Below are positions 45,201 through 54,399 of a stretch of 64,000 bases of DNA, piece after piece. Numbering within the stretch: position 1 is the first letter of the stretch; each line of letters begins with the position of its first letter. Source of the stretch: Anopheles merus (Eukaryota > Arthropoda > Insecta > Diptera > Culicidae). The notes under the pieces are model-generated. The model did not search any database and was not told the origin of the DNA. It saw only the letters and a list, made by a program, of their open reading frames with translations. The translations under genes were made by a program, and so were the position numbers. The DNA lies in the NCBI RefSeq assembly GCF_017562075.2, contig NC_054085.1:20198222-20262221 (forward strand), written 5' to 3'.

Positions 45201-48200
45201 CGAATTTGGTACTGTTTATACATACTTTGGTTTGGTTTTATTGCTTCCTGATCCTTGTGCACACCAACTAGAATCGAATCTACTTCCAGCAGGCACCGCG
45301 GACAAAGGGAAAGAGAAACAAACAAACACGCTCCTCCAACTACAGGTGTAAATTCTGTTGTGATATAGTTGCAAAATGCTGCTCTAGATGCGTTAGAATG
45401 GGATTTTCCCCCTTCGTCAAGTTTTATTATGTGCATACGTGTTTTTTTTTTAATATGTATGATAGTTTTCGTGTAAGTCGTCGTCTTCGTTTACGTATGA
45501 GCTAGTTCGTTTTAATGCAGTTTTAATATTACCGAAGTAGGCAAGTAAGCTTTTTTTTAAACACTGTTTTTAACGCGTAGTAGTACTTCGAAAGAGGAAT
45601 CCTGTTCTTTTTTTTAGCTCTTTTATATTGTTATACTGTTGTGTTCGATTTTAATGTTTCCTTCTTGTGCTAGAATCTGTATTCCACTATTTTATAGCTA
45701 TTTTATACTTGAAACAATAGTTGATACAATTTTAACAAATACAAATAAGAATTTTCGGAGAGTGCGATTATGGAGCAGAGTAATTCAAAAATAGTTCAAA
45801 ATTTCTTTAAATTATTGATCTTTTAAAATATTATCACTTGCATTGAATCACTTTCGGACTGACCAACTAAAAGACAATGTCACCATGCAAACGCTTCCTC
45901 TATTTGCACTCTAGTTGTTAAAAAAAAAAGATTCCGTTAAAATACCGTTCAAATGTGATGTCGCGTGTGTCTCCTCCAGTAGCTTGTAACCCGTACTCTA
46001 GTTCGTACGTTTCTCTCTCTCTCTCTCTCTGAGGCAAGCGTTTTGCCGTGTGGCGTGTGATGCATGATTGTGACGTTTTTGCATGAGCTGTTTTGCGTAT
46101 GCGTGTGATGATAATTAGTTTGTAGATTGCATCTAGCAGTGCAGTAGATGGAACAACACAAGGAAGAACCCAAATGGGTGCATCACCAGCTCGTCGCCCT
46201 GTCCCAGCCGGCGACTTCGAACTGTAAGCAGCGCACCACCGCAGCAACACGAAACGAAATGCAATAAAAATCCTTATTTTTCCCCTTATTAACAAACACT
46301 CAGCGCGCAGTGCTGCGCGTTTGCTTTATTTTTTATTGCTTAAATGGTTAAGTTTTGTTGTTTTGACGCTTTAAAAAGAAATTTTCAAACCTCGCGTTGC
46401 GACCCTTTGGAGATCTCCCCTGTGTGTGATCGCGGGAACATACACATACGCCGAACAAAGCTAAGTGTTTGTAGTGTTGTGCCAGGTAAGGATTTTTATT
46501 TGATTGTACTTCCGGTTTGTATTATACAACTTTTTTATTATTTTATTTTTGTTTGTTTGTTTTATGTTTAGTTTTGGTTTGGTTTGGTTCACTTGTTTTC
46601 CCGCTTCCCATCACTATCACTCTATGTTTGTGTGTATGTATATTACTATTTTACTAACAGACAATCTTTCAGGTTTTTGGTGCAGAAAAATAACTCACGG
46701 GACTCTTAAAAACACACGCCAATTTGCTGCAATGGTATTGATTAATGCAATCCTTTCTCCCCCACTATTTTGCATTGCAGAGGCAACAGCTTGCGGCGCG
46801 TGAAGAACGGCAGCACGAAGTGGAAGGTGAAGGAGATCTCGTTAGACGGTGGAGGCAACGCGACCAACAACGTACCTGGACTGTCGAAGGATAGCGACGG
46901 CAACAAGTCCAACCGCAACTCGGCCAACCTGTCCGGGGCCGAAATCAGTCCGGCACTGCTGGCACAGGCCAACTGGACATTTGTGGAGAAGCTGCTGAAG
47001 GTGAGTAAGAACACTATTTGGACATTCAAATTTAAATCCCACATCTAAAACATTTGCTTAATCTCCCCTTGCCAGGACATCAAGAGCAAAACCAAGCGCA
47101 TGCTGCTGGAAAAGATGGGCACGGAGGCGATCGAGCTCGGGCTCAGCGGCGAAGCGTCAGTGACGGGCGTGGAGGAAAACACGATGATTGCGTCGCTGTG
47201 CGACCTGCTGGAGAAGGTTTGGTCGCACGGGCTGATCAACAAGCAGGGCAAATCGGCCCTCTGGACCCATCTGGCCGCGTACCTCGAGATAAAGGACTGC
47301 CAGAATCCGGGCAAACACCAGATGGACAACAGCTATCTTACCCCAGGTATGCGTTTCGTGGGGGGCGGGGGGCGATAGGTGTAGGCAAAAACACAGGACC
47401 AAAATCGAAGGCAGTTGCTTAGTCCTATTTATACACATTTTGTTGTGTGCGAATCGATCGATAATATCATCCTAAATCACATGGTACATTCTCTTTCAAC
47501 ACATACAGCCTTAGCGTGGACTGTCATGCGGAAGCGGATGGATTGTACGTGTAATGGTTACAGTTAAAACTTTTAAAGCTTAATTTTTACACTTGCATTT
47601 GCATGCGATTGGAATTACTTTGCTGGGTTCCCTCCCTTTCATATGCCTTTTTTTCCGGTTGCCGTTGCCGTTTCTGTTCTTTCAATTTTCCTTATTTGAT
47701 TTATCTTTTATTTACACCTTCTCTTTCGTTCGAACGGTGCGCGCTTCTTGCTGTCCGCAAACTCTCCCCAACTCTCTAACGAACGTGGCCGCACGCAGAG
47801 AAAGCACGCAGCAACTCGGAAACGCGCTATCGCACCCTAAAGCCACCGAAAAGTGGCCCCAGCGTGGCGCCCGGTGGCTTGCACAAGTATCACACTACCA
47901 TTGCGCACAAAATACGCCGGCTGCACAAGGGCAGCGGCCCAACCGGGAGCGATACGCGCCTCTACTCAGCCTCGTCGGTGGAAACGGTACCAACGTCGCC
48001 CGGTCGCTTTACTAACTTTATGTTGTCCGATGTCGTTGCTTCCTTTGTCGGTATGCGTAATGGGTCGGTAGCTAACCTGTTTTCCACGCGCAGTCACTGC
48101 GGTGAGTAATGTGTGCTCTAGCCTCCGTCGTCCCGTGTTCCTCGCGGTATTGTGGTGCCCGGCTCCTTCTACTCGTGGCCCGCGTGTGTGTGTGTGTGTG

Positions 48201-50980
48201 TGATTCTATTTGCTTTCGGGTTATCGCTAAGCGTAGATGTATTCTAACTGCAAGGAAAAGCAAATTGGTTCGCGGGTGAAATAACGTGTGACTGACATTG
48301 CACCGCAAAAGTTTGGAGATTGCACAGCAGAGCGCTTCAACGATTCGTTTGATTTAATATGTTTGCTTTTTTGTGTGTTTGTGTGTGAATTTACTCCTTT
48401 TTTCTCTCTTGTTTTTTGGTAGTATGCTTTTTTTAAATAGTGTTTCTTCTGTTTTCGAAACAAATACTATATGGTTCCCTTTAATAACGTTCCTCTCGCG
48501 ATGCTTTCACCAGATCTCTCATCGTTAGCCATCGAGCCGCAGCTGCCACCGCCTTCACCTACCCGCGGACGGTCCAAATCCCGCGAGCGCAAAAGTCTTG
48601 GCCCGGAGCAGCTACGACCACTGCCCGAATCGCTCGAGTTTGACATCCGGTATGTGGTTGCAAAAAGGCAATTTCTTACCAAAAAAACCTAATTCCCATT
48701 TCGATTTACTTTCTTCTTCTCCAGCAACATTCTCGCAATGACGGACATTAAAACGCACATCGGCTATGCTCGTGCCTGGGTACGGTTGGCGCTCGAGAAG
48801 AAGGTGCTGTCGCGCCACCTTCGCACCCTGCTGTCCGATGCCGCGCTGCTGCGCCAGCTGTACAAGCGGTCCGCGTTCGTGCGCTGCGACGACGAGGTGG
48901 AACAGTTCCTGTACCATCTGCTGACGCTGAACGCGGTGGACTACTTCTGCTTTACCAACACGTACCCGACGACCAAGCTGCCGTACCGGGTCGTTATCTT
49001 CCCGTCGAAAAAGTCCAGCGCGGCGACCACGTCGGCGAACGTGTGGATAGCGATATCGGGCAGCCTGGGCGAAACCCAGATCATCAACGTGCCGCGCCAC
49101 TCGCTCGAGTTTGTGTTTCATGTAAGAATGGTGACAAAGCGAAGAGATTAGCTTTTACTTTAATTGGTTTTTATTGTTAATTTTGCAGCACAAAACGCTT
49201 GGCATCTTAACGTCGTTAAGAATCGGACACGACGATACGGGAATGTCCTCGAAGTGGTTGGTGGAGCATGTCGTTATCAGGAACGAAGTCACTGGACACA
49301 CTTACAAGTGAGTGTTCTCTTTATCCCAGTGCTACAAAATGTCCCAGTACTGTCAATGTCATAAAAAATTCTGACTGAAACAAAATCTATGTCAGCGTAA
49401 CGTACTAAATTGTGATAATCAGAGGTGATGCTCAAAGTTGGTGTGTCCAATACAGGCTTGGTGACATTTTAGCAACTAACGCTTGGTCAGTCACACTTTG
49501 TCATGACTTTTTTTTTACTGTCATAGTCGTGACAAATTCCGACTGAATAAAAACTCATGTCAGTGTCACGAGCTCTACTGTGATGATTGGAGGTAAGACT
49601 CGTACAGTTATTGCGATCATCACATTCATGGTGACATTTTATCCAACAAAGTCTTGGCCAGTCACTTGGTCCCGACATTTTCTGTCGCTGATCATCACGA
49701 TGCGAGTAGTCCCAGTTGTGTACGTGAGCTGATTAGAGCTTCGTTTCAATCATGAGTGTTGGTGACAGAAACAGTGGCAACACTGTTGACAGCCAGAAAA
49801 AGTCATGATGATGGTTGCGACGACATAAAGCTCAGCTTGTCAGTCAAAGTTACGCGTTGGACACTTGGACATTTTGCAGCACTGTTATTAACCCTTCAAA
49901 AACAGGCAACAGCTTTAATGCAATCTGCTCGCTCGCTCCCTTTCCTTTTCCCGACAGATTCCCGTGCGGCCGTTGGCTTGGTCGCGGTATCGACGACGGT
50001 TCGATCGAGCGGCTACTGATCGGCCAGCTCGTCCCGCGCACCGTCGACAGCGAGGAGCTGGTGGAGGCGTGCCGCACGCCACCGCGCACCCGCAGCCCCA
50101 GCATCCAGCGGCCGGAGGTACGCCCGTCCGACATTCAGCACATGCTGGGCGATTGCGTCAACGCGATCGTCAAGTGGCACTACCGGCCGAGCCGGGACCG
50201 GGACGCCAGCTCGCTAACGAACCTGCTGTGCGGTGAGAACGGGCTGGTCAAGTGTCTCGAGCAGGCGTTCCTGTGCGGGTTCCGCTCGTCCCGCCTGTTC
50301 GGCCGCAACTTCTACCTGTGGGACTACTTTGTGCGGGTGAAGGAACAGTTCGAGATTTGCTTGGTGGAGGAATCGGTCGAAACGGTGCGCGGTGGCGGCG
50401 GCGGCGGTACCTCCAGCTCACCGCCCACCAGTGGCTCGAGCCCGGAATCGCCGCCCCAGGGAACAACAAGTCAGCTGGGTGGTGGTGGTGGTGTTGGTGT
50501 TGCCGGTGTCGCCCTATCGCCCGTCGCACGGCAGGAGCTATCGGCCGTGTGGCACTGCTACTGTCACCTGATGGACGAGATCAATAACGTCAAGCAAACG
50601 CTCGGCAAGGACGGTCGGTTCCAATTGTTTATCTGTTTGAGTTTGAGGTAAAGACAACTAATTTTCGTTTTTGTGTGTAGTTTGCTATGCTTTTCCGTTT
50701 AAGATTTTGCTGCTTTTTAATGTGTAAAAATTGCTTTAAAATACTAATTTCATACAATTAATCTCTCACACACACACACACCTCTCGCAGGGAACATCTA
50801 CTGCACCGGATGCTGGTGCCGATGGCGTGCACGCGCGTAACGGCCGAGATGTACGAGGAGCAGAGCTTCCTGCGGAAGAAGGGTCTGCTAACATTCCTGC
50901 GCCAAATACTGGAACCGTTGGACGAATTTCACATCGTGTTGGAAAACTCGATTACTCAAGGTATCGGATCTCACTGTTAG
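20971..50980 (+). CDS. DENND5: DENN domain protein of the DENND5 / Rab6-interacting protein 1 family
   Basis: Thirteen exons (20971-21241, 41069-41594, 43107-44130, 44229-44482, 44589-44798, 46781-47000, 47076-47346, 47799-48101, 48514-48649, 48725-49121, 49189-49307, 49958-50647, 50791-50980) total 4,611 nt, or 1,536 codons plus stop. Every junction is AG/GT and phase-consistent. Vertebrate DENND5A/B are near 1,280 residues; the extra length is in low-complexity linkers. Domains: uDENN from about residue 66 (FTRFADYFVICGLD) to 265, cDENN 266-470 (SYVYNILYEV, FPFQWPHVYAPILPASL), dDENN about 575-700 (NRFVQMF, FDKASFLSDQP), RUN1 about 815-960 (KTKRMLLEKMG, KQGKSALWTHL), PLAT about 1110-1240, RUN2 about 1290-1530. 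Family members act as guanine exchange factors for Rab GTPases (Rab39 reported) and bind Rab6 on Golgi and endosomal membranes. Family identity is strong; the substrate Rab in this species is inferred. Confidence 0.92.
22157..22692. repeat. Dispersed repeat, copy A, with internal hairpin
   Basis: It shares with copy B (27919-28386) TTTTACGATACT near the left edge and GAGTTTGACAG.TGGCG.CTG, then AAATCATGTCA.AACTCC; these blocks form a hairpin. CAGCC.AGATT.T.TCAGCC follows. The right edge reads, inverted, GGACCGCTTTCCGTTTTAAG, resembling copy B's right edge. The flanks are AAT on both sides. Confidence 0.5.
24247..24267. repeat. (TG)n microsatellite
   Basis: About ten TG dinucleotides in DENND5 intron 1. 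Confidence 0.7.
24640..24860. repeat. GATTGG/GATTGC hexamer array ending CATCACTA
   Basis: Hexamers GATTGC, GATTGG, GATTCG and GATTCA run in register from about 24640, and the block ends TCATCACTA at 24860, the same terminus as the hAT-like elements. No left TAGTGATG was found, so it may be 5' truncated or decayed. Confidence 0.5.
26021..26264. mobile_element. MITE with about 50-bp inverted ends (copy 1)
   Basis: Left end TAGGGTTTTCCAGGAGTTCT, with CATAGCTGTGGGACACC and TTGACTCTTT further in. The right end is the matching inverse (AAAGAGTCAAAG, GTGTCCCACTGC, CCTTGAAAACCCCTG). TA flanks the right end and probably the left. The centre has paired GGACTCTATAG.ACC and inverse blocks. It is 244 bp long, like the foldback MITE at 12269, but its internal sequence differs. 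Confidence 0.7.
27919..28386. repeat. Dispersed repeat, copy B, with internal hairpin
   Basis: Left edge GGGGGGTTTTACGATACTAG, with hairpin arms AGGGAGTTTGACA and TGTCAAAACTCCCT. The right edge, inverted, is GGGCCGTTTTCTGTTTAAAG. It is probably a MITE related to copy A; ends and target duplication are not certain. Confidence 0.45.
29651..30168. repeat. Nested inverted repeats with CCCGGG cores
   Basis: Four TTGGCAACC-type termini occur: rightward at 29652 and 29674 (a variant, AAGTGGGCAACCGG) and leftward ending near 29980 and 30168. Three contain ATACCCGGGTAT. The inner pair (29673-29708 and 29949-29983) are arms of about 35 bp enclosing 240 bp; the outer pair encloses about 515 bp. This looks like one MITE-like element inside another, or a duplicated right end. 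Confidence 0.55.
31275..31360 (-). mobile_element. SINE200-like head fragment
   Basis: On the minus strand it retains the head order GAGCCACTCGAACGAC, AACAACATGCCCGCC and TTGGGTTAAAGC, matching the 5' third of the intact SINE. The rest is missing. Confidence 0.5.
33177..33897. mobile_element. hAT-like element composed of a GACGACTCCGGA array
   Basis: The ends are TAGTGATG (33177) and CATCACTA (ending 33897), a perfect 8-bp inverted pair. Flanks are GTACCGAA (33169-33176) and GTGCCGAA (33898-33905), 7 of 8 identical, consistent with an aged 8-bp target duplication. The core (33430-33830) is built from GACGAC/TCCGGA units. It lies inside DENND5 intron 1. Confidence 0.75.
35521..36110. repeat. 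TAGTGTTGGG-started GATTCATGAATC array with minus-strand SINE-like body
   Basis: The terminus TAGTGTTGGGTAAATCTGAT at 35521 is almost the same as that at 1603. The SINE-like body spans about 35717-35880 on the minus strand. The array resumes to about 36110; the right terminus is degraded, so no 8-bp duplication was found. Confidence 0.55.
39411..39608 (-). mobile_element. Full-length SINE200-like retroposon with intact target duplication
   Basis: On the minus strand it starts near GGTCCCGTGGTACAGTTGTC (A box region), has ATGGGTTCAAGCC (B box), GACTATCCGGC, TCTCGAGAGCCTGTATAGG, GTTACGCCAAATAG and an (AAG)n tail. Identical 10-bp repeats AAGTTGATGT flank it (39401-39410 and 39609-39618). It is a tRNA-derived RNA polymerase III retroposon in DENND5 intron 1, antisense to the gene. 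Confidence 0.85.
41069..41594 (+). CDS. DENND5: DENND5 exon 2: remainder of uDENN
   Basis: Acceptor AATTCCAG precedes it. It encodes LAHYPEHVAWNPFD, HGICMLSLPQGLRF, the strand pair FHAFATTREDGKRCYGFSL and VAKSLSLVCQVPY, all hallmarks of the DENND5 upstream DENN module. It ends two bases into an Arg codon at donor GTAAGC. Confidence 0.92.
41595..43106 (+). other. DENND5 intron 2
   Basis: AT-rich intron of 1.5 kb with a (TG)n run at 41611-41630 immediately after the donor and a G-rich tract near 41660. Nothing else is recognised. The acceptor is TTTTCCAG. Confidence 0.7.
43107..44130 (+). CDS. DENND5: DENND5 exon 3: central DENN module and linker
   Basis: The largest exon, 1,024 nt. It contains SYVYNILYEV, FPLRLLFTYLGVECVIQLFT, LLFPFQWPHVYAPILPASL and LDAPVPFVMGLH. 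A Pro/Gly/Asp-rich linker (about residues 500-570) follows, then the start of dDENN (LREIFLNRFVQMFAAYEHFV). It ends in phase 0 at CAG/GTAGAG. The open frame runs on past the donor, but that read-through is unlike the family. Confidence 0.93.
44229..44482 (+). CDS. DENND5: DENND5 exon 4: downstream DENN
   Basis: Acceptor CCCGACAG. The phase reads SKDEWLTNRESLHNFDKASF, then SDQP, PFLSRFLESQMFATLIDNKI and LFDSRIKIL, all diagnostic for dDENN of DENND5. Donor CG/GTAACT. Confidence 0.92.
44589..44798 (+). CDS. DENND5: DENND5 exon 5: linker after dDENN
   Basis: Seventy codons after acceptor CGTTGCAG: KRYGGESMIRTANYEPCILA through YYRSFPLLEKSVLNQECVS. It contains the Leu/Lys/Arg-rich helical stretch expected between dDENN and RUN1. 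Donor AG/GTACGA is weaker than its neighbours; reading through it gives a stop after two codons. Confidence 0.85.
44799..46780 (+). other. DENND5 intron 5
   Basis: Two-kilobase intron, T-rich, with a (CT)n run at 46012-46030. I see no extra exon; joining exons 5 and 6 already preserves the frame. Confidence 0.6.
46781..47000 (+). CDS. DENND5: DENND5 exon 6: start of RUN1
   Basis: Follows acceptor GCATTGCAG. It contains a basic segment (SLRRVKNGSTKWKVKE), an Asn/Ser-rich stretch, then ISPALLAQANWTFVEKLLK, the first helix of RUN1. Ends in phase 0 at AAG/GTGAGT. Confidence 0.9.
47076..47346 (+). CDS. DENND5: DENND5 exon 7: core of RUN1
   Basis: Begins DIKSKTKRMLLEKMG and continues SVTGVEENTMIASLCDLLEK, VWSHGL and KQGKSALWTHLAAYLE, a near-signature run for the first RUN domain of this family. 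Donor G/GTATGC. Confidence 0.93.
47799..48101 (+). CDS. DENND5: DENND5 exon 8: basic, Ser/Thr-rich insert after RUN1
   Basis: Acceptor GCACGCAG. It encodes about 100 residues rich in Lys, Arg, Ser and Thr, with LHKYHTTIAHKIRRLHKGSG followed by a segment FTNFMLSDVVASFVGMRNGS. The family varies in this linker. A second in-frame donor (G/GTATGC, GT at 48051) would drop the last 17 codons. Confidence 0.85.
48514..48649 (+). CDS. DENND5: DENND5 exon 9: proline/arginine linker
   Basis: Short exon after acceptor TTTCACCAG: DLSSLAIEPQLPPPSPTRGR, then SKSRERKSLGPEQLRPLPES, LEFDI. The Pro-Ser and Arg-Ser content suggests a flexible, phosphorylatable linker. Donor CG/GTATGT. Confidence 0.85.
48725..49121 (+). 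CDS. DENND5: DENND5 exon 10: helical linker and first half of PLAT
   Basis: Acceptor CTCCAG. It contains DIKTHIGYARAWVRLALEKK, LSRHLRTLLSD, the invariant FVRCDDEVEQFLYHLLTLNA and VDYFCFTNTYP, then PLAT beta strands ending LGETQIINVPRHSLEFVFH. Ends in phase 0. Confidence 0.93.
49189..49307 (+). CDS. DENND5: DENND5 exon 11: second half of PLAT
   Basis: Encodes LGILTSLRIGHDDTGMSSKW, LVEHVVIRNEVTGHTY, the characteristic PLAT lipid- or protein-binding strands. Donor AA/GTGAGT. Confidence 0.92.
49308..49957 (+). repeat. DENND5 intron 11 with a diverged tandem duplication
   Basis: Two related units of about 169 bp start at 49349 and 49518. Each begins CTGTCA and then has a GACTGAA segment, a GTGAYRATYRGAGGT block and GGTGACATTTTA.CAA near the end. 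They are clearly related but well diverged. The rest of the intron is unremarkable. Confidence 0.5.
49958..50647 (+). CDS. DENND5: DENND5 exon 12: PLAT end and most of RUN2
   Basis: Begins FPCGRWLGRGIDDGSIERLL, then CRTPPRTRSPSIQRPE, DCVNAIVKWHYRPS, LLCGENGLVKCLEQAFLCGF and LWDYFVRVKEQFE (RUN2). A Gly/Ser/Pro-rich insert (GGGGGGTSSSPP to GGGGGVGVAGVALS) interrupts RUN2 before WHCYCHLMDEINNV. Vertebrate members lack such an insert as far as I recall. Donor AG/GTAAAG. Confidence 0.92.
50791..50980 (+). CDS. DENND5: DENND5 exon 13: end of RUN2 and stop
   Basis: Acceptor CTCTCGCAG. The frame reads REHLLHRMLVPMACTRVTAE, MYEEQSFLRKKGLL, FLRQILEPLDEFHIVLENSI, TQGIGSHC, then TAG. The end matches the family C-terminus (LE.SL.KGI). 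Confidence 0.92.
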
Positions 50981-53090
50981 GCTGGATTGGGTCCATATTC
51001 GATTTCGAGCGGTGAGCGGCATCTGCCAAAAACCAACAAATACTCTACCTATACCAAATCATACCCCCTGTGAAGACGTTTTGCGAGCGCCACGTAGCAA
51101 TCGATTCGTCGCTCGATGGAAGCTCCCGATGGATGTTTAAGGGGGCTTGTCTCAGGAGAGAGGAGTTTGAATTTCACGGGTTAAAGTGTAAGCGTTGTAC
51201 GTTCGTGTCGATTTACTGTGAATGCTCTAGCAAAAGCACAGAATAATACTACTGCAGGATCAGTGAAACGGAAGTGGAATCTCCTCGCCGTGAAATTAAG
51301 TGTATATTTTATTTTATTTTTATATATTTTCCTAAGCAAGCATGGCAGAAGTAGTGTAACGAAGACGAAAGCCCTGTGTAACTATAGATTTCTATTTTGT
51401 ATATTCCGCTGCATCTTCATCATACGTTAGTGGGGGAGTGTTTTTGTTTCATGCAAACCGAGCTCCGGTCAAGCATTGGGCACAGAATAGCAAAAGAGAC
51501 TGGTGACTGGTGGTCTCTATCATACCTTTTGGTTGTGTTTTAGCTTGTAGGGAAAACGGGACAGTTTGTTTTACTCGCAATCAATTTAGGCCAAATGATT
51601 TTACTGTTTAAGGTTTAATTACTACACACATACCCGCGGGCACTCAGAGACCAGGACTGAAGCAGGGCGAGCGATTACCTGGCGATCTGGTCCTCCCGTG
51701 CGGTACTCAATCTCTCAATCTCCCAAGAGATACTGTGGCCAAAGAATGACTTCAGAATGATGATTTGAGGACGGGTTAGGAAGTGTTAATGTGTTTTGAG
51801 TCGTTTTTTGTTTTGTTTTGTTTCATCTTTTGCTTTTCCAGTTGTGTATGTTGTTTATGTGCTTTCTGTGGTTTGCAATCATAAAGATTGCGAAAGGATT
51901 TTAGCTTTTTGTTTGTTTGCTTGTTTTTGTTTTTAATCTGCTGGTGGGGCCTGGGGAGGGATAATTTGAAAATAGTCATCGACGAAATAAACTGTGCCAA
52001 AAGGAGCGTTGTGTCTCTGTCCGGTGTGGTGCTGCAGGAGAGTAGCGACACGCATTAATCCTCTTCATTAAAACGTAATGAAAGCGGAAACTAGACCAGT
52101 AGGGAGTGATGGTAAAGGAGAATTTGATCGTACAACCCAGCTATATGGGTCTGTGTGGGTTGATTTAATTCTTTCCGTTCATTCCGCCCTACATCCATTT
52201 CGAGAGTCTGCCCTCCAATGTTGCGAGAATACACAATCTCCTTATAAATCTCCAGTGATGAGTGTTTCATGTCGCCCATGCTGATATTAGTCAATCGAAA
52301 CGTACACATATTTAGATCTGGTTAGTGGGTTAGTGGAAGAAACATTTAGCTCGTGCGTACGGTGCGTGCCCTACCGTAGTACCGCATCGTCCCCTTTCAC
52401 TGTGTCTTCGTGAGCATGAAATGTAAACCATAACAAAGAGAAGAGAATAAACAAAGAATCGTCATCCATTGCCGTTAATGGTTAGCAAGTAGTGAACGAG
52501 GACAAAACGTTATTATTCAACTGCTGCTGTGTATGGAAAATTGAGAACAAAACAGTGCAACAGATGTGGTAATGCGTAACGTAATTCAACGATGTGCACA
52601 AACTACGAGATGTACAAGGATGCTGCAGAGGCAGAGATTAGAAGGTGTGTAAAAACCAAAAATTGGCTATTTTATATTATTTTCTACAAAATTTCATGAC
52701 ATATTCATATAATTTACAATCAAATTAACCCTCCTTATCATCGAACTTTATGGTGAATCACACAGAAGCAACGTAAGTCTGTTCAACTTGTCTCCTAAAC
52801 GCTGAGTAATGGACCTCAAGGGTATATTAATCACCGTTCGTCGAGATTGACACAATTCGTGTTGTCTCAGCATTAAATGTGTTCTGCGATGTTTCGCAGT
52901 GCTGAACCTTTGAGGGGAGAGTACTACGGCAGCCTTAAGGGTGCAGCTAAAGGAAGTGATCGCCTGGTTAGCTTCCGTTGAATACTTTCGTTGAAGTCGT
53001 AGCCTATGCGTGTAACGTTCCTTTTTTGCTTTTACGCTACCTCTGTGCGCAGCTGAAGGGGGGCTCACATTTTTGCCGGGGCAAAGTTTT
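50981..53090 (+). other. DENND5 3' UTR and flank
   Basis: No further exon is needed. Two AATAAA hexamers, at 51986-51991 and 52446-52451, are candidate cleavage signals and would give 3' UTRs of about 1.0 or 1.5 kb. From about 52500 to 53090 I see nothing recognisable. Confidence 0.45.
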
Positions 53091-53099
53091 ATATCGAAC

Positions 53100-54340
53100 G
53101 CATTATTGGCCTTAAAAGGCCTTCAAACAAAAGTAATATTCATCCAAATCCTGGGTATGTACCAGAACCTATGCCAGACATGAAACATATTCTGTATTGG
53201 TCTTGGAGCTTAAAACTCAATTCTATCTGATAGTTATGGACCTATTCTTGTCTTTAGATCACCACATTCTACACTGACCTGATAATATAACAGATCCTGG
53301 ATTCTGGTAATGTAACAGATGTCTAACAGATGTCTTATCTCCGTCCTGATAGGCCTATTTGGACCTGAAATCAACTCAAACCCGTTCCAAGAATCCAAAT
53401 ACAACTAACCTTAGTGAAGAAGAGAATCCGATCACGAAGTTATTTTGGTTCTGAAACTGAGGCCCAAACCAATGACCGAGGACCAATGATCTGAACGAAT
53501 TCTATGAGTTATCTAGACTCTGAATTACTCCCTAAATCAGATAAAAATCTCAATCTGGTTGAATTATGTTGATCCCTGACCATCAGCAATTCAATCTTTC
53601 TGAAATCAACACTAAGTGTTTCCCAACCCTATATCTGATACCAATACAACATGAGTTCTGGCATTGATTTTGAACTAACTCAGAATTCACCATTAAGTAT
53701 ACAAGAACCGATCCGACATATGATCCAAACTGATGTAGTGTTCCTGAAATTAATTCCGATCCTTAAACTGCACAGATAACTAATACTTGAATTCAGGCCC
53801 AAGGATTGGTGGAGAACCAATCTCTATTCAAATATATTTACTACTTGGTACTTGCAGTTGTCTCAATCAGAATCAAGAGCTGATTCCAACCCTTCTTCTT
53901 CTTGGCCTGCTCATGTACGAGAACGTCTAGTAGATATGGCCAGGCCTGGGCTGCAGTCCTCCAACCACGTCAGCATCCGATCTCCGACAGGTTCGACTCC
54001 ACCTGATCCAGCCAACGAGCTCTCTGTGCTCCTCTACGCCTCGTGCCGAACGGGTCGCTGACGAGCACCTTCCTGGTGGGGCATGAGTCCGGCATCCACA
54101 TCACGCGTCCCCTGATTCCAACCATATCTTGGTGCGAAAACTCTTTTAAAGGGATTGCATCAAAAACGTCGTTTCTATTTTGGAACTGAAACTAATAATT
54201 CGGTAATGGACATAATACATAATCTGCTTTGGTTCAAGAACTGCTCCTCAACCTCATTGTATAACAGCATTACTTTCTTGTTCAGTTGTAATTTCAAGAC
54301 AAAACAAAACTATGCCCCGCAGAGATAGACTAAATACAGG
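53100..54340. repeat. Degenerate array-like DNA hosting the LINE fragment
   Basis: Loose repetition of CCTGA, CAGAACC and CCAATCC motifs suggests a decayed short-unit array like that at 12600-12990. The LINE fragment at 53892-54111 is inserted in it. Boundaries are vague. Confidence 0.3.
53892..54111 (-). mobile_element. 5'-truncated non-LTR retrotransposon fragment (C-terminus of ORF2)
   Basis: On the minus strand it reads SDPFGTRRRGAQRARWLDQV, ESNLSEIGC, a stop, then RGWRTAAQAW in the same frame, running into an (AAG)n tail. The G.RRRG....RWLD.V pattern is typical of the C-terminal region of LINE reverse transcriptases. Identical 12-bp repeats CTGATTCCAACC flank it (53880-53891 and 54112-54123). 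It is a dead copy with an internal stop. Confidence 0.75.
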
Positions 54341-54399
54341 CGTAAAGTACGATTTCAACAGTGGTTTTCGTATTTCCTCATCCACGGTACAAAAAATAA

